A model generated the notes under the pieces. The model was not told the DNA's origin. It was given only the letters and a program-made list of their open reading frames with translations, and ran no database searches. Made by a program: the position numbers and the translations under genes. Below are positions 54,229 to 63,571 of a stretch of 64,000 bases of DNA, piece after piece. Within the stretch, counting starts at the first letter, position 1. Every line of letters starts with the position of its first letter. This stretch comes from an uncultured Bacteroidales bacterium (GTDB lineage Bacteria > Bacteroidota > Bacteroidia > Bacteroidales > P3), in the NCBI GenBank assembly GCA_900314725.1, contig OMWJ01000006.1, forward strand, positions 1 to 64,000. The letters are read 5' to 3'.

Positions 54229-55650
54229 CTACTTAATTATTACTTTTGTTATCTTATTTGACTCTATTTTTATTTCTTGTGTTATGTTTTTTGCATTAGG
54301 TATCTTTTCTTTTGCGATAAGGATATATTCTCCTGGCAAAAGTTCTATGTTTTCTTTTATCTTGTCTTCTTCTATGTTCTTAACCCAAGACAGTTTCCCT
54401 TTTTGTCTGACAAACAATGAACCTGTGAAGTTTGCATTCTTCTTTTCCAAAGACAATATACCTGCAAGTGGCACTTCTATTGTTGTTAAAGAACTTTGAG
54501 TTATCTCCACACTGTCCAAACATAAGCGAGGTAATGAAAGAACTTCCAAATCATATTTTCCTACCAAGTATTTTTCTTTTTTGTTAAGTTGCTGGGCGTT
54601 TATAATTTGTTTGTCCCCTACCCTTTTTATTACAGTTTTATAAGGCTTTATGTTCAAATCATTTTTCTCAGATGAAAACTTTATCAACAAACTTCCTTGA
54701 GGAGTTTTCATAGGTATTACTGTGTGAGAGCCAGCTTCTATAGTTATGTTGTCTTTTTCTACAGGTGGTATGGTATGTACTACAATATCATAATCAGATA
54801 AAGGATCAATGAATATTGTGTCGGAAATACCATTGGAATTAAAAGAATGAATGAAACTATATCTTGTCTGTTTGCTCTTGCTGTCTATAAATGTTATAGG
54901 AATAAAAGTTTCTGTGCTTTGAAGATAAGAGTCTAAAAGATTAACCTGAACAGATGTATTATGCAATGCCTGTTTGATTATTTTATTTATAATCTTTGAA
55001 AACTCCACTTCGTTGTTTGCTTCATAATATGAGCCTGCATTCTGATAGAACTCTTTCATTCCTTTGTTTATTCCTATGATAAAAGGCTTTAAACACACCC
55101 CTTGCTTTTGCAGATTCTTGGATGTTTCGGTTATATTTCCACCACATCTGTCTATATTGTTAAGAATCATTATAACAATATTTCTACAATGTTTGTCATT
55201 AGGAAAATCGTCTCTTAATTTTTCTAATGAATTGCTCACAGCAGAAGTACCCTTTGGAACAAGTCCTTTAAGTTTGGATTTCAAAGCATCTGTATTCAAA
55301 CGATAAAAAGGAACAAGCAAACGAGAATCCTCACAATCTTGAGTAGAATAGTCTTTTTCGCTTCCAAACACTCTTAAAGCACATTCAACACCTTCTTGCG
55401 TGGATAAACTATCAACAATATTGGAAACAAGTGATTGAGTTATTTTTATTTTGCTTTCACTTTGCCATTTCTCATACATATTATAGGAGCAATCCACCAC
55501 AAAAAGGATTCGTGTCTTTTCTACTTGTTGCGAAAAAGCCATCAGACAAGAAGAGAAAACCAAGAAAACAAGACAAAGGTTTTTAATAATATGGTTTAGA
55601 AACTTTGTCTTTTTCCCTACAGAGTTCTTATTTTGATTTTTAATAATCAC
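54229..55650 (-). CDS. exported von Willebrand A domain protein
   Basis: Exported protein of 473 aa with a signal peptide after a basic start (..SSCLMAFSQ). The vWA domain (about 45-230) has a metal-site motif D53-C-S-Y-N57, so the usual DxSxS is DxSxN. The second site GTSAVSNSL and the IVIMILNNIDRCGGN segment are present. The C-terminal 240 residues are beta domains with PEGA-like segments (SLLIKFS.., GSLFVRQKGK.., LLPGEYILIAKEK). It lies between the two transketolase halves, overlapping the N-half by 11 nt and ending 8 nt before the C-half. No functional tie between the two is known to me. Confidence 0.87.
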   Translation of the reverse strand: MIIKNQNKNSVGKKTKFLNHIIKNLCLVFLVFSSCLMAFSQQVEKTRILFVVDCSYNMYEKWQSESKIKITQSLVSNIVDSLSTQEGVECALRVFGSEKDYSTQDCEDSRLLVPFYRLNTDALKSKLKGLVPKGTSAVSNSLEKLRDDFPNDKHCRNIVIMILNNIDRCGGNITETSKNLQKQGVCLKPFIIGINKGMKEFYQNAGSYYEANNEVEFSKIINKIIKQALHNTSVQVNLLDSYLQSTETFIPITFIDSKSKQTRYSFIHSFNSNGISDTIFIDPLSDYDIVVHTIPPVEKDNITIEAGSHTVIPMKTPQGSLLIKFSSEKNDLNIKPYKTVIKRVGDKQIINAQQLNKKEKYLVGKYDLEVLSLPRLCLDSVEITQSSLTTIEVPLAGILSLEKKNANFTGSLFVRQKGKLSWVKNIEEDKIKENIELLPGEYILIAKEKIPNAKNITQEIKIESNKITKVIIK

Positions 55651-56485
55651 CTAATGTTTCTTTAAGTTGAGATAATGCCTTAGCTGTTTGTTCATCGTTT
55701 GGAGCCTTGCCGTGCCAACCGTTATCATCAAGCATAAAATCAACACCAAAGCCCATTTTGGTATTCATCAGAAGCATTACCGGTTTTCCTTTATGACAAG
55801 CTTGCTTACATTCTTTCAATGTATTTACAAGTTCTTGCATATCGTTGCCATTACATTCTTTTACTTCCCATTTAAATGCTATAAACTTGTCTTTTAATGA
55901 TGAAGAATCACAAACCTGTTCTGTTCTTCCGTCTATTTGAGCATGATTTACATCTATAATAGAAATAAGGTTATCTACTTTATTTGCTCCTGCAAACATA
56001 GCAGCTTCCCATATTTGTCCTTCTTCTATTTCGCCATCTCCATGAAGAGTAAAGACTATTTTATCATCATTATTCATTTTTTTAGTAAGAGCAGCACCTA
56101 CTCCAACACTCATTCCTTGTCCAAGAGAACCACTTGCCGCTCTCACACCTTCTAATTTAGCATGATAAGAAGGATGTCCTTGCAAACGAGAACCCATTTG
56201 TCTAAGCGTTGCTAATTCTTTTACTGGGAAATATCCTCTTCGTGCGAGTGCAGAATACCAAACAGGAGCAATATGTCCTATACTAAGGAAAAACATATCT
56301 TCGCCCCTACCCTCACGTGTGTAGTTCTTTGGCTCTATATCCATAATATCAAAATAAAGAGCTGTGAAAAGGTCGGCGCAATCCAAACTTCCTCCCGGAT
56401 GTCCTGAATTTGCAGAGTTTATCATACGTAAAACATCTCTACGTATTTGTGTTGCAATATCTTGCAATTCATTTATAGTTTTCAT
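55640..56485 (-). CDS. tktA: transketolase N-terminal half
   Basis: Thiamine diphosphate-binding domain of the split transketolase, 281 aa. Motifs: NSANSGHPGGSLDCADLF, SGSLGQGMSVGVGAAL and the ThDP motif GDGEIEEGQIWEAAMFAG..NLISIIDVN. It is the first gene of the three-gene operon tkt N-half, vWA, tkt C-half, with a TAAATTTG promoter box at 56532-56539. The pairing with the C-half at 53267 is clear from family and strand. Confidence 0.93.
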   Translation of the reverse strand: MKTINELQDIATQIRRDVLRMINSANSGHPGGSLDCADLFTALYFDIMDIEPKNYTREGRGEDMFFLSIGHIAPVWYSALARRGYFPVKELATLRQMGSRLQGHPSYHAKLEGVRAASGSLGQGMSVGVGAALTKKMNNDDKIVFTLHGDGEIEEGQIWEAAMFAGANKVDNLISIIDVNHAQIDGRTEQVCDSSSLKDKFIAFKWEVKECNGNDMQELVNTLKECKQACHKGKPVMLLMNTKMGFGVDFMLDDNGWHGKAPNDEQTAKALSQLKETLGDY

Positions 56486-56531
56486 TATCAGTACTTTTTA
56501 TTTCTGTGATTAAATTCTAAAAAAAACATTG

Positions 56532-56539
56532 CAAATTTA
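56532..56539 (-). promoter_or_regulatory. -7 promoter box for the transketolase operon
   Basis: The minus strand reads TAAATTTG, 46 nt upstream of the N-half ATG. It diverges from the box at 56654-56661. Confidence 0.55.
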
Positions 56540-56653
56540 TAAATAAATTCTCTTATTTCTGTTATTTTTTTCTTTTTTTTATAAAAAACAAATCTTTTTT
56601 AGCAAATAAAGAAAAATAAAGACTTAAAATGTGGTCAATTAAAAAAGTTTGTA

Positions 56654-56661
56654 TAAATTTG
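56654..56661 (+). promoter_or_regulatory. -7 promoter box for the aconitase-like gene
   Basis: TAAATTTG matches TAnnTTTG, 61 nt upstream of the ATG at 56723. Confidence 0.55.
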
Positions 56662-56722
56662 CAGTTTTAAACCCTAATCGGTTGAAAGATAGTTTCAATT
56701 TTAAATAAATAAAACAATTAAC

Positions 56723-58960
56723 ATGGTAGAACTTATCAATAAAGGAGTATATCTTCTTGACGGAGAAAAACTTGTTGAGTCAGCTAATACTACTGCTGAC
56801 GAAGCCAGAGAAAATACCATTGCTTATCAAATACTTCGTTCTCACGATGTAGATCATAGCAAAGGTAAAAAAATGCGTATCAAATTTGATGCTTTGATTT
56901 CTCATGACATTACTTATGTAGGTATTATTCAAACTGCAAGAGCAAGTGGTTTAACTAAATTCCCTATCCCTTATGGAATGACTAATTGCCACAATTCTCT
57001 TTGTGCTGTTGGTGGAACAATAAATGAAGATGACCATGTATTTGGTCTTTCTGCTGCAAAAAAATATGGTGGTATATTTGTTCCAACTAACCAAGCCGTT
57101 ATTCACCAATATGCAAGAGAAGCAATGGCTAAGTGCGGAAATATGATTCTTGGTTCAGACTCACATACACGTTATGGTTCTCTTGGAAACATGGGTGTTG
57201 GAGAAGGTGGTGGAGAATTGGTAAAACAATTGTTAGAAAACACTTGGGATATTAATGCTCCTGAAGTTGTTCTTGTTTGGTTAGAAGGTTCTCCAAGAAA
57301 AGGAATAGGTCCTCACGATGTTGCTATTTCTTTAGTTAAGGCTACATTTGAAAACGGATTTGTAAAAAATAAAGTTCTTGAATTTGCTGGTCCTGGTGTA
57401 AAGAATCTTCCTATTGATTTCCGTAATGGAATAGAAGTAATGACAACTGAAACAACATGTCTTTCTTCTATATGGGTTACTGATGAAGAAGTACATAATT
57501 ATTATAAGATGCACAATCGTCCTGAAGATTACAAAGAACTTCGTCCAGGAAAAGTTGCATATTATGATAGCATGATAAAGATAGATCTTTCTAAACAAGA
57601 AAGTATGATTGCTTTACCTTATCACCCATCAAATGCTTACACTATTCACGAATTACAAGCTAATCCAGAAAAAATACTTAGAGAAGTAGAAGAAGATTCT
57701 AAGAAACGTTTTGGAGATAAGATTGAAATAGATCTTGTAAGCAAAATAAAAGATGGAAAAGTATGGGCAGATCAAGGTATTATAGCAGGATGTGCTGGTG
57801 GTACATATGACAACTTAGCTGCTGCTGCTGCAATACTAAAAGATAAATCTACAGGCAATGGATACTTTACTGCAAGTGTTTATCCTCAGAGTGTTCCTGT
57901 TTATCTTGCTGCTACACGTTCTCATATTGCTGAGGATTTACTTGAAGCTGGTGTTGCTATTAAACCTGCTTTCTGTGGTCCTTGCTTTGGTGCTGGTGAT
58001 GTTCCTGCAAACAATGGCTTCTCTATTCGTCATACAACAAGAAACTTCCCTAACCGTGAAGGAAGTAAGCCAGGACAAGGACAAATTTCTCTTGTTGCTT
58101 TAATGGATGCTCGTTCTATTGCTGCTACTGCCGCAAATGGTGGTGTTATTACTGCTGCAACAGATATAGACTACACAGTAAATTACGAAGGATATAAATA
58201 TGATCCTAAGGTTTATGAAAAACGAGTTTATCAAGGATTTGGAAAAGCAGACGCTTCTCAAGAATTGCGTTACGGACCAAATATCAAGGATTGGCCAAAG
58301 ATGTATGCTATGCAAGAAAATATGTTAGTAGAACTTGCAGCAGTTATTCACGATCCTGTAACAACAACAGATGAATTAATACCTTCAGGAGAGACATCTT
58401 CTTATCGTTCTAATCCATTAAAGTTATCTGAATTCGCTCTTTCTCGTAGAGTCCCTGAATATGTACCTACATCAAAGAGAATTCAAAGTGAAGACTTAGA
58501 AAGAAGAGCTGGAAAAACTCCTCAACACGTATTAGATGCACTTAACAAAGTTGGAGCAAAAGCAGAAAACACTTCATTTGGTTCTTGCGTATTTGCAAAC
58601 AAACCTGGTGATGGTTCTGCAAGAGAACAAGCAGCTTCTTGTCAAAAAGTTCTTGGTGGTGATGCCAATATTTGTTATGAATATGCTACCAAACGTTATC
58701 GTTCAAATTGTATTAACTGGGGTATAGTTCCTTTCACTATTGCTAAGGAAACTGCATTTGATTACAATGTTGGAGATTTCGTTTATATAGAAGGAATAAG
58801 AGAAGCTATACTTAGTGGAAAAGAAGAAATAGATGCAAAAGTTATAACAAAAGACGGTGTAAAAGATATTCATCTATTCTTCCAAAATCTTACAAACGAC
58901 GAAAGAGAAATCTTAGCAGACGGTTGTTTGATGAATTACTACGCATCTCATAAGAAATAA
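56723..58960 (+). CDS. aconitase-superfamily hydratase (YbhJ-like)
   Basis: Iron-sulfur hydro-lyase of 745 aa with the full aconitase fold. Three cluster Cys are seen: one in IIAGCAGGTYDNL and two in FCGPCFGAGDVP. GSDSHTRYGSLG, TTRNFPNREGS and the C-terminal swivel domain are present. The N-terminus (NKGVYLLDGEKLVESANTT.., SHDITYVGIIQTARASGL, YGMTNCHNSLCAVGG) matches, from memory, the group annotated as hydratase or YbhJ-like in anaerobes rather than housekeeping aconitase. The substrate is therefore uncertain: citrate/aconitate is possible, another 2-hydroxy acid also. It is transcribed alone, with promoter 56654 and terminator 58984. Confidence 0.88.
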   Translation: MVELINKGVYLLDGEKLVESANTTADEARENTIAYQILRSHDVDHSKGKKMRIKFDALISHDITYVGIIQTARASGLTKFPIPYGMTNCHNSLCAVGGTINEDDHVFGLSAAKKYGGIFVPTNQAVIHQYAREAMAKCGNMILGSDSHTRYGSLGNMGVGEGGGELVKQLLENTWDINAPEVVLVWLEGSPRKGIGPHDVAISLVKATFENGFVKNKVLEFAGPGVKNLPIDFRNGIEVMTTETTCLSSIWVTDEEVHNYYKMHNRPEDYKELRPGKVAYYDSMIKIDLSKQESMIALPYHPSNAYTIHELQANPEKILREVEEDSKKRFGDKIEIDLVSKIKDGKVWADQGIIAGCAGGTYDNLAAAAAILKDKSTGNGYFTASVYPQSVPVYLAATRSHIAEDLLEAGVAIKPAFCGPCFGAGDVPANNGFSIRHTTRNFPNREGSKPGQGQISLVALMDARSIAATAANGGVITAATDIDYTVNYEGYKYDPKVYEKRVYQGFGKADASQELRYGPNIKDWPKMYAMQENMLVELAAVIHDPVTTTDELIPSGETSSYRSNPLKLSEFALSRRVPEYVPTSKRIQSEDLERRAGKTPQHVLDALNKVGAKAENTSFGSCVFANKPGDGSAREQAASCQKVLGGDANICYEYATKRYRSNCINWGIVPFTIAKETAFDYNVGDFVYIEGIREAILSGKEEIDAKVITKDGVKDIHLFFQNLTNDEREILADGCLMNYYASHKK

Positions 58961-58983
58961 TATAAACTAAGTAACAAACAATG

Positions 58984-59014
58984 AAAAGGACGATACAAAA
59001 TGTATCGTCCTTTT
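58984..59014. terminator. bidirectional terminator after the aconitase-like gene
   Basis: AAAAGGACGATACA and TGTATCGTCCTTTT form a perfect 14-bp stem with an AAA loop, between convergent genes. Confidence 0.85.
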
Positions 59015-59036
59015 GCTTTATTGTTATACTTTATTA

Positions 59037-60068
59037 TTATTTTATATTTCGTTTATTTAAAGCAGAGTGGTATTTTTTTGCATTAAGATTATGTTCTTGA
59101 ACTGTAGATGCAAAATTATGATAACCAGAAAAATCTTCTTTAGCACAAAAATAAAGATAATTATGTTGTTTATAGTTTAACACTGCTTTAATTGTAGATA
59201 TATCAGGCAAACAAATTGGTGCAGGAGGCAAGCCTTTATACTTATATGTATTAAAAGGAGAATCTATTCTTAGATGTTCTAAGCGTATTCTTTGTAGAGT
59301 AAAATCTCCATAGGCAAACTTTACCGTTGGGTCTGCTTGAAGCAACATATCAGATTTCAATCTATTAATATACACTCCTGCAATCAGTGATTTTTCATCT
59401 TCTTTTACTGTTTCTTCTTGAACAATAGAAGCCAATGCAATTATCTCTTCTTTAGTATATCCAATATTCTTGATACGATTTTGTTGTTTATTCCACCATT
59501 TATCTGAAAAATTGAAAAGACGTTGAATTAAATCCTTAGCATTCACAGTCCAATAAAACTCATATGTATCTGGAAGAATATGATAAAACAGTTCATTAGG
59601 ATAACTATAATTCAAAGAATCTATTGCCTTTATTATATCTTCTTTGCTTAACAAAAGTTTTTTAGCAACTTTCCCAGCAAAAATATCTGTAGTTCTAACA
59701 TTATTAATAGTTATTCTTATTGTCTGTTGTTCTCCATTCCTTATTTTTTTTACTAATGAATAAACAGAAATATCTTTTTTTATTACATAGTAGCCTGTCT
59801 TGAAATTCTTATCTAAGGAAAACAAGTTTGAAAATAAAGCAAAACTTAAGCTATTATCATTTATTATGTTTTGTTTCTGTAGTTTAGAACACAATTCTTT
59901 ATATGTTGTATTCGGATAGATATATAAATCTACTTCGCTTTTATTATTTGTCGTAGAGGTAAAAAGCATTATTGTAGTAAATACCAAAACCAAAACTATA
60001 GTAAGAATAGATATTAAAATAACACTCAGTACTTTATGCTTTCTTATAAAATCTTTTATCTTATTCAT
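59037..60068 (-). CDS. mltG: endolytic peptidoglycan transglycosylase MltG
   Basis: Inner-membrane lytic transglycosylase of 343 aa that cuts nascent glycan strands and sets their length. One N-terminal membrane helix (VLSVILISILTIVLVLVFTTIM), a LysM-like domain (about 45-110), then the YceG catalytic domain with the active Glu in IIALASIVQEETVKEDEKSLIAGVYINRL and the motifs LQADPTVKFA and SPFNTYKYKGLPPAPICLP. Complete. It starts 2 nt after the GNAT gene stop, so the two form an operon. Confidence 0.94.
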   Translation of the reverse strand: MNKIKDFIRKHKVLSVILISILTIVLVLVFTTIMLFTSTTNNKSEVDLYIYPNTTYKELCSKLQKQNIINDNSLSFALFSNLFSLDKNFKTGYYVIKKDISVYSLVKKIRNGEQQTIRITINNVRTTDIFAGKVAKKLLLSKEDIIKAIDSLNYSYPNELFYHILPDTYEFYWTVNAKDLIQRLFNFSDKWWNKQQNRIKNIGYTKEEIIALASIVQEETVKEDEKSLIAGVYINRLKSDMLLQADPTVKFAYGDFTLQRIRLEHLRIDSPFNTYKYKGLPPAPICLPDISTIKAVLNYKQHNYLYFCAKEDFSGYHNFASTVQEHNLNAKKYHSALNKRNIK

Positions 60069-60070
60069 CT

Positions 60071-60592
60071 TTATAGTATTTTTTGATAAACAAAGATATT
60101 CTCAAAACATTCTTTTCTTCTAATCCATTGTTCAAGAGTAGCAGTTTTATTATAACCTACTTTTGCAAATAGTTTTTGACTTGCAACATTATTTTCTCCA
60201 ATTAAAGCATACAACTGATGTAAAAGCAAAGTATTTCTTGCATAGTCTTCCAATAATATTAAAGATTGTTCGCCATGATTTTTTCTTCTATAATCTTCCG
60301 CAATATATATTCCAACTCCCGCTCTTTGATTTTTTACATCTATGTCAAACAAATCCACACAACCTATCGCCACTCTTTCCTTTCCCAACAAATCTACAAT
60401 ATTGCGTGTTTGTCCTGCTGAAAAAACATCTTCAGATTGAGAACTGAGTACGTAGTTTTCAATATCAAATTTAGAGATAAATCGAGATGTCAAACCAATA
60501 GACCATTGTTCTGTATCATTCTCCCATTTATAGAGATTATCTACATCAGTCAATTCAACAGCCCTTAGCAATATTTTATCTTTATTTTCCAT
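60071..60592 (-). CDS. GNAT family N-acetyltransferase
   Basis: Cytoplasmic acetyltransferase of 173 aa, RimJ/RimL-like. It has LLRAVELTDVDNLYKWEND at the N-terminus, the acetyl-CoA region VGIYIAEDYRRKNHGEQSL (motif A, with a degenerate Q/RxxGxG loop), and the C-terminal IGENNVASQKLFAKVGYNK typical of this subgroup. The substrate cannot be assigned. It is first in a two-gene operon with mltG, with a TAAATTTG box at 60614-60621. Confidence 0.88.
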   Translation of the reverse strand: MENKDKILLRAVELTDVDNLYKWENDTEQWSIGLTSRFISKFDIENYVLSSQSEDVFSAGQTRNIVDLLGKERVAIGCVDLFDIDVKNQRAGVGIYIAEDYRRKNHGEQSLILLEDYARNTLLLHQLYALIGENNVASQKLFAKVGYNKTATLEQWIRRKECFENIFVYQKIL

Positions 60593-60613
60593 TTAAAAAA
60601 CTGTTTTACGTTG

Positions 60614-60621
60614 CAAATTTA
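60614..60621 (-). promoter_or_regulatory. -7 promoter box for GNAT-mltG
   Basis: The minus strand reads TAAATTTG, 21 nt upstream of the GNAT ATG. Confidence 0.55.
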
Positions 60622-60713
60622 CAACTTTTTTACCTCCTATAGGTAATTTAAAGATATTTTACTCACAGTGTAGCAAAAATAATTTAGATATTTGTTCGTT
60701 ATATCTAAAAAGT

Positions 60714-61598
60714 ATGACAAAGACTCTTTACATTATTGTCGGTGCAACGGCAAGTGGCAAAACATCATTGGCTATTGAGTTAGCAAAACATTTTCATTGC
60801 GAGATTGTTTCTGCTGATTCGCGTCAGATATTCAAAGAGATGAATATTGGTGTTGCTCGTCCTACTTTGGAAGAATTAAAGGCAGTTAGACACCATTTGA
60901 TAGCAGCTTGGAGCATAAACGAAGAGTATAACGTTGCCCGTTACGAAAAACAAGCCATAAATATCATAGATACACTTTTCCAACAAAACGATTATTCTGT
61001 TCTCGTTGGCGGTAGTGGTTTATACATCAATGCAGTTATTAACGGAATAGACGATATGCCAGATATTTCCAAAGAAGTACGCTCACAAGTTCAACAACTC
61101 TATGAAGAAAAAGGCTTAGTCTATCTACAGAATTTACTAAAGGAAAAAGATATTGAATATTACAACATAGTAGATAAACAAAACCATCGCCGTATTCAAA
61201 GAGCCTTGGAGATATATTTTCAAACAGGCAAAACTTTCACCTCTTTCCGTACTTCAAATACTGCACAAAGAAACTTCAAAATCAAGATTATAGGTATCAA
61301 CAGAGAAAGACAAGACTTAATAAACAGGATTAATCAAAGAACAGACCTAATGATAAAAGACGGATTAGTAGAGGAAGCAAGAGAACTCTTTGATTATAGA
61401 CACTTAGTTGCTCTAAATACTGTCGGATATAAGGAATTGTTTGATTATTTTCAAAACACTATATCATTAAACGAAGCTATTGAACTAATAAAAGTTCATA
61501 CTCGCCAATATGCAAAGCGTCAAATGACTTGGTTTAACAAGGTTCCTAATATAAAATGGATAGATACAACAAACGAGATAAATTTTGATGAATTATGA
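60714..61598 (+). CDS. miaA: tRNA dimethylallyltransferase
   Basis: Adds the dimethylallyl group to A37 of tRNAs reading UNN codons; 294 aa. P-loop GATASGKTSLA is at about 9-19, with SADSRQIFKEMNIGVARPT, VGGSGLYINAVING and TVGYKELFDYF further on. The length is near the lower end of the family but the motifs are complete. It overlaps the following OmpA-family gene by 4 nt (ATGA), so they are coupled. Confidence 0.95.
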   Translation: MTKTLYIIVGATASGKTSLAIELAKHFHCEIVSADSRQIFKEMNIGVARPTLEELKAVRHHLIAAWSINEEYNVARYEKQAINIIDTLFQQNDYSVLVGGSGLYINAVINGIDDMPDISKEVRSQVQQLYEEKGLVYLQNLLKEKDIEYYNIVDKQNHRRIQRALEIYFQTGKTFTSFRTSNTAQRNFKIKIIGINRERQDLINRINQRTDLMIKDGLVEEARELFDYRHLVALNTVGYKELFDYFQNTISLNEAIELIKVHTRQYAKRQMTWFNKVPNIKWIDTTNEINFDEL

Positions 61599-62755
61599 AG
61601 CATAAGTTTTTATTCTTTTTTTTATTTGTTCTCCCCTGCTCTTTTGTCTTTTGTCAGACAGATGAAGACTCCAATCTTATCTACAACTATTCTTTTGAAG
61701 AACATATTGCTTGCCCTAAAAGAATAGACCCCTACGGATATATGAATGAGCCTTTGGGTTGGTGGCAACCTACTTCGGGTTCTGCAGACTATTACAATAA
61801 CTGTGGAGGAAAGCAATGTCATGTTCCAAAGAACAAACTCGGTATCCAAATGCCAAGGACCGGAGGGAGTATGGTAGGAATTTATTGTTCATTGACTGAT
61901 TATAGAGAGTATATAGAAACCGAGTTAAAAGAAAAACTTTTGAAAGGAGAAACATATCATCTTAGTTTTTGGGTTAGTTTAAGCGAATATTCACCCGAAG
62001 CCGTTGCTACTATTGGCGGATTATTTACAACTAAGATGATAAGTGATACTACTCGCCAGATGATAACCAATAACACAACAAAGATTGTCAATAATGTAAA
62101 ACAAAACATCTCATCTTTCTACAAACCACAAGTCGTCAATCCTTTTGCGAGAGTGCTTGTAGACACAACAGATTGGATGAAGATAGAAGGAGATTTCATT
62201 GCACAGGGAGGAGAGAAATTTCTTACCATAGGCAACTTCTACCCTGCCGAACAAAGCAACGTCAATTATCCAAAAGGTCTAAGAAATATTCTTCCAGGTG
62301 CTTATTACTATGTTGATGATGTTGAGTTGTATTGCCTAACCTGTGGAAAAACAAAACAAGAGGGGGACATTCAAATAACAAGAACACAAGACACCGTAAC
62401 CTATTCAGTAGGAGAAGTCATAATATTAGAAAACATATTCTTTGAATTTGACAAAAGCATTCTCTTACCTCAAAGCTATGTAGAACTTCACAATCTTATT
62501 AATCTCTTAGAAAGAAAACCTAATATGAAAATTGAGATTTCTGGTCATACCGACAATAAAGGCAAAGACAAATACAACATGGAACTGTCTTTAAACAGAG
62601 CAAAAGCCGTTTATGATTATCTTTTGCTTGCTGGAATTGACAAAAAAAGATTGAAGTACAAAGGTTATGGAGCAACAAAGCCTATTGCTGACAACAAGAC
62701 CGATGAAGGTAGGTCAAAAAACAGAAGAGTTGAGTTTAAGATTCTGAATTTATAA
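61595..62755 (+). CDS. OmpA family protein with N-terminal carbohydrate-binding-like domain
   Basis: Envelope protein of 386 aa. Signal peptide ends ..SFVFCQ. Residues about 25-250 are a beta-sandwich domain seen in Bacteroidota OmpA proteins: LIYNYSFEEHIACP, GWWQPTSGSADYYNNCGG, YREYIETELKEKL, YHLSFWVSLSEYS. The C-terminal OmpA peptidoglycan-binding domain (about 275-386) has FFEFDKSILLP, ISGHTDNKGKDKYNMELSLNRA and GYGATKPIADNKTDEGRSKNRR. The OmpA part is very like that of the PorE-like protein at 1385-3289. Its 3' end overlaps the convergent CPBP gene by 20 nt. Confidence 0.9.
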   Translation: MKHKFLFFFLFVLPCSFVFCQTDEDSNLIYNYSFEEHIACPKRIDPYGYMNEPLGWWQPTSGSADYYNNCGGKQCHVPKNKLGIQMPRTGGSMVGIYCSLTDYREYIETELKEKLLKGETYHLSFWVSLSEYSPEAVATIGGLFTTKMISDTTRQMITNNTTKIVNNVKQNISSFYKPQVVNPFARVLVDTTDWMKIEGDFIAQGGEKFLTIGNFYPAEQSNVNYPKGLRNILPGAYYYVDDVELYCLTCGKTKQEGDIQITRTQDTVTYSVGEVIILENIFFEFDKSILLPQSYVELHNLINLLERKPNMKIEISGHTDNKGKDKYNMELSLNRAKAVYDYLLLAGIDKKRLKYKGYGATKPIADNKTDEGRSKNRRVEFKILNL

Positions 62756-63509
62756 GCTTCTTTTTCTCATATAATAATATAATAGCAGCAATCAGAAGTA
62801 TGGAAGGGATGATATAGAGTATATTATCAAAAATCTTTTCTTCCATATCCATCATTCCATCTTTTCCCTGCAATAATATAGCAAGAAGAACCATAAAGTT
62901 ATTAGCAAAATGCACAAGAATATTCACCCAAAGGCTCTTTGAGTAATAAAACATCAAACCCAAGATAAAGCCAAGTATAAATCTGGCAACAAGATTACCG
63001 AAATCAAAATGCATAGCGGAAAAAACAAGAGCCGTGATTATTATTGCTATGTAACTATTTTTGGTAACTTTACTTAGATTTGTTTGTATTATTCCCCTGA
63101 AAAACCATTCTTCAAACACAGCAGGAAACACAGCAACGCCAAAGACAAGTACTATCACTTTAAAAGTAGAAGCGTTGCTACAAAGTTTCAGTATTGTCTG
63201 ATCTGTTTCAGGTTTTGAAAAATAATCCACCAAAGGTACTGAGGCTGCAAACAATATCACAGCAACAACAAGCCATTTCCAACTGTCAGGCTTTTGAAAT
63301 AGAGAAGTGTCTATCCACTTTTTGTCAAAAATTTTATGATAAACGACAACACTTCCTCCGAAAGCAATCACAGTAGCCAAGATTAGAAGAGTGGTCATAT
63401 CATTTGTGTAAAAGAAGATTATACCTCCTAAGACAGAAGCCGCTAACAAAAAGGCTATATATAAGCCTAAGAGTATGAAAACTCGTGAAATATAATTATT
63501 TATTTTCAT
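62736..63509 (-). CDS. CPBP family intramembrane glutamic endopeptidase
   Basis: Inner-membrane protein of about 257 aa with around eight hydrophobic segments, in the CPBP (Abi/CAAX protease) family. Catalytic motif 1 is EEWFFRGIIQ, motif 2 is SAMHFDFGN and motif 3 is LWVNILVHFANN, all complete. Family members act in prenyl-protein processing, bacteriocin immunity or envelope stress; the role here is unknown. I start at ATG 63509 (MKINNYISRVF); an earlier TTG at 63539 is possible but lies in a hairpin-like region. It converges on and overlaps the OmpA gene. Confidence 0.87.
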   Translation of the reverse strand: MKINNYISRVFILLGLYIAFLLAASVLGGIIFFYTNDMTTLLILATVIAFGGSVVVYHKIFDKKWIDTSLFQKPDSWKWLVVAVILFAASVPLVDYFSKPETDQTILKLCSNASTFKVIVLVFGVAVFPAVFEEWFFRGIIQTNLSKVTKNSYIAIIITALVFSAMHFDFGNLVARFILGFILGLMFYYSKSLWVNILVHFANNFMVLLAILLQGKDGMMDMEEKIFDNILYIIPSILLIAAIILLYEKKKLINSES

Positions 63510-63571
63510 ATCATTAAAAAAAATAAGGACCTTATTCAAAGATATAAAGTCCTCAAAACAAATTCCTTTTT

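Noticed and set aside
63510-63539. TTG start of the CPBP protease 10 codons upstream
   Set aside because: ATG 63509 gives a normal short N-terminus before the first membrane segment; the earlier start adds residues with no visible role.
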